The notes under the pieces are model-generated. The model searched no databases. It saw nothing but the letters and a program-made list of their open reading frames with translations, and was not told the origin of the DNA. From Bacteroidales bacterium UBA1184 (GTDB lineage Bacteria; Bacteroidota; Bacteroidia; Bacteroidales; ML635J-15), in assembly GCA_002310235.1 (NCBI GenBank), contig DBYO01000010.1, positions 3,174 through 62,827 on the forward strand: a DNA stretch of 59,654 nucleotides, written 5' to 3'. The position numbers and the translations under genes were made by a program. Shown piece by piece: positions 58,337-59,654 of this stretch. The stretch's first letter is position 1; the number at the start of each line of letters is the position of its first letter.

Positions 58337-59254
58337 TTAACCTTTCTTCTTGTACATTTTTTCCATAGATACAATTGTATCTTTCATGCGTTCGCGTAGT
58401 GAAATCGGTTCTAAGATTTCGACCTCATTTTTCATGGTGAGAAGTTCCTGGATAAGTTCGTAGGTCGGTTTTAGTTTGTATTCGAAGATGGCATATTCGT
58501 CGGTTGATTTTTTTGTGTTTTCCTTTTGTGAACAATGCAGCGGAAGTGAGCGAAGGTAGCAGTCGCGGTGACCGTATTTTTCACCTTTGTAAACTTTCAA
58601 GACAACGTGCTCGACTTTCGCATTGGTTATGCTGATGCCGATTATGTGTTCGAAAATTTCTTCTGGATTGATGTCTGGGAATTTGTATTTCTTGTCGGTG
58701 CGTTCGGCCTTGTTTATTCTGTCGAGAGCGTAGATGCGTACCCCGAGTTCCGATTTTGCAAGCACGTACCAGCGTTGACGGTATAGTTTCACGCAATATG
58801 GTTCGATTATGAAATTGCTCTCGTCCTTTCCAAAGCCTTGATGCCAGATGTGGACTTTTGTCTGGTCGCGCATAGCTTCGATAATTGTAGTCAGGTGCTT
58901 CTGTCCCGACGGAATGTCTTCGAGCAGTACACGTTTTTTCAGTTGCTGGCTTCCGCAGACGAAATTGTGCAGCGACATTGAGTTGAGCAGCCAGGTCTTG
59001 GTAGAGTCCGATTCGCTGTCGTCGTAAGTTATGTAGTAGCCGTATTCGCTGCAACCCTCGCATTCGATGTCGATGCCAAAGATGTCGGCTATGTCGTTGA
59101 TGTGACGCAGGAAGGTGCGTTTGCTGAGTTCCATGCCACCGTCGCGGCCAGCGCGTTGCCAAGCTTTGTTTATTTCCTTGAACGGCACCTTGCCTCTGCG
59201 GCGTATGAAGTCTATTAGCCAGACGTAGTTGTTTATGAGCGATTTAGTATCCAT
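58337..59254 (-). CDS. WYL-domain transcriptional regulator
   Basis: A 305-residue DNA-binding regulator. An N-terminal winged-helix-like region (LINNYVWLIDFIRRRGKVPF, SKRTFLRHINDIADIFG) precedes the WYL domain (KVHIWHQGFGKDESNFIIEP, VKLYRQRWYVLAKSELGVRIYALDRI in parts). RWYVLA replaces the literal W-Y-L. It ends with a WCX-like segment. WYL domains sense nucleic acids or nucleotides and control defence or DNA-damage genes in many bacteria, but no target is evident here. ATG 59254 (MDTKSL) fits the -7 box at 59284-59291. Confidence 0.88.
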   Translation of the reverse strand: MDTKSLINNYVWLIDFIRRRGKVPFKEINKAWQRAGRDGGMELSKRTFLRHINDIADIFGIDIECEGCSEYGYYITYDDSESDSTKTWLLNSMSLHNFVCGSQQLKKRVLLEDIPSGQKHLTTIIEAMRDQTKVHIWHQGFGKDESNFIIEPYCVKLYRQRWYVLAKSELGVRIYALDRINKAERTDKKYKFPDINPEEIFEHIIGISITNAKVEHVVLKVYKGEKYGHRDCYLRSLPLHCSQKENTKKSTDEYAIFEYKLKPTYELIQELLTMKNEVEILEPISLRERMKDTIVSMEKMYKKKG

Positions 59255-59283
59255 TGCACGTGATGTTTTTGTGTTTATGGATG

Positions 59284-59291
59284 CAAATATA
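59284..59291 (-). promoter_or_regulatory. -7 box (TATATTTG) of the WYL regulator gene
   Basis: TAnnTTTG match on the minus strand, 29 bases before the ATG. Confidence 0.5.
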
Positions 59292-59353
59292 GGAAAATGG
59301 TACGACAAAATATGGCGGAGGGTAAAAAGTTTTTAGGGGCTAAAAGAAGAAAA

Positions 59354-59388
59354 GGCTTGAAGTCTAAAAGTCATAATGGCTTCAAGCC
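59354..59388. other. Inverted repeat GGCTTGAAG...CTTCAAGCC
   Basis: Perfect 9-bp arms (59354-59362 and 59380-59388) around a 17-base loop, without a T-run. It lies between divergent genes and could be an operator or structured leader of unknown role. Confidence 0.4.
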
Positions 59389-59543
59389 TTCGAGCCTGTT
59401 AATCCGTCCTAACGAAGATTAATGGCAACGACCTATTCTATTTATTTATAATTTTTAGCAAATTTTAAACGTGTTTTATTAATATAGTTTTCTAAAAATA
59501 AATATTTTTTAGTGAATTTAGTAAGTTATAAGAATGTTTTTAT

Positions 59544-59551
59544 TATTTTTG
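59544..59551 (+). promoter_or_regulatory. -7 box (TATTTTTG) of the right-edge ATPase gene
   Basis: Match 14 bases before the ATG at 59566. The ~90 bases upstream are strongly AT-rich. Confidence 0.5.
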
Positions 59552-59565
59552 CAAAAAATATTGCT

Positions 59566-59654
59566 ATGATTATCGGGAGGAAAAAAGAACAGTCGGACCT
59601 GTTGAGGCTAGTTGAATCGGACGAGCCGCAATTTTGTGCGGTATATGGGCGAAG
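59566..59654 (+). CDS. AAA ATP-binding protein, N-terminal fragment (3' end outside window)
   Basis: Only the first 29 codons are present. They read MIIGRKKEQSDLLRLVES followed by PQFCAVYGR, matching the N-terminus of the archaeal-type AAA ATPase (ATPase_2) family, where the next residues are usually RRVGKT, the Walker A. It would be the second such ATPase in the window, the other being at 13035. Confidence 0.75.
   Translation, partial: MIIGRKKEQSDLLRLVESDEPQFCAVYGR

Noticed and set aside
1..59654. tRNA, rRNA, tmRNA or RNase P genes
   Set aside because: The intergenic gaps were read for cloverleaf-like or conserved RNA signatures and none was convincing by eye.

Overview
The window is chromosomal DNA from a member of the Bacteroidota, most likely the order Bacteroidales. 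The evidence is a TonB-dependent receptor paired with a DUF4249 lipoprotein, the rsfS-ftsH-cdsA gene order, a Rho factor with a long polar insert, YfhO and PorE-like proteins, and many -7 boxes of the form TAnnTTTG placed just upstream of start codons. No rRNA, tRNA, insertion sequence or CRISPR array was found.

Left part (1-24300). A truncated TonB-dependent receptor and its lipoprotein partner are followed by lipoate ligase and a secreted M14 carboxypeptidase with unusual N-terminal modules. Next comes an AT-rich pair, an AbiH-family protein and an HNH-ATPase fusion, which is probably a phage-defence cassette. A four-gene operon of exported proteins (8224-12348, minus strand, one member DUF6175-like) runs up to a repeat-rich region. 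That region holds three 20-bp tandem units, a possible structured RNA, and three palindromes spaced exactly 40 bp apart in front of an AAA/DUF4143 ATPase. A small regulator-like protein and a membrane Ser/Thr kinase follow, then housekeeping genes: cdsA, ftsH, rsfS, an M23 peptidase, dxr, glyA and a DUF2461 gene.

Defence island (24345-34761). A C5-cytosine methyltransferase opens a tightly packed plus-strand run. It continues with a protein carrying two GHKL ATPase domains (MutL/MORC-like at the N-terminus, histidine-kinase-like at the C-terminus), a receiver-like protein, a small caspase/CHAT-like putative cysteine protease, an HNH protein split between two frames, a short relic resembling the start of a methyltransferase, an unknown 97-residue protein, McrB, a LlaJI/McrC-type nuclease, and Vsr. 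The outer genes look like a LlaJI-type restriction-modification system. The inner GHKL-receiver-protease-HNH genes look like a signal-transducing effector cassette nested inside it. This is the best candidate here for an undescribed system.

Right part (34854-59654). pheT and rho are followed by a PorE-like OmpA protein and a surface-polymer locus: a TarI/IspD-type cytidylyltransferase, a TagD-type nucleotidyltransferase, two tandem amidotransferase-like PP-loop proteins, a CDP-glycerol glycerophosphotransferase-like protein, a glycosyltransferase and a UDP-galactopyranose-mutase-like flavoprotein. This set suggests a teichoic-acid-like phosphopolyol decoration in a Gram-negative cell. Beyond it lie a second glycosyltransferase with YfhO, a CCA-adding enzyme, ilvE, alkaline phosphatase, an S9 peptidase, a WYL regulator and the start of another AAA ATPase.

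Several intergenic gaps carry arrays of short units of the type GAAAC-GGC-N3/4-GCC, each able to form a tiny hairpin. They occur in both orientations and between convergent, divergent and co-directional genes.
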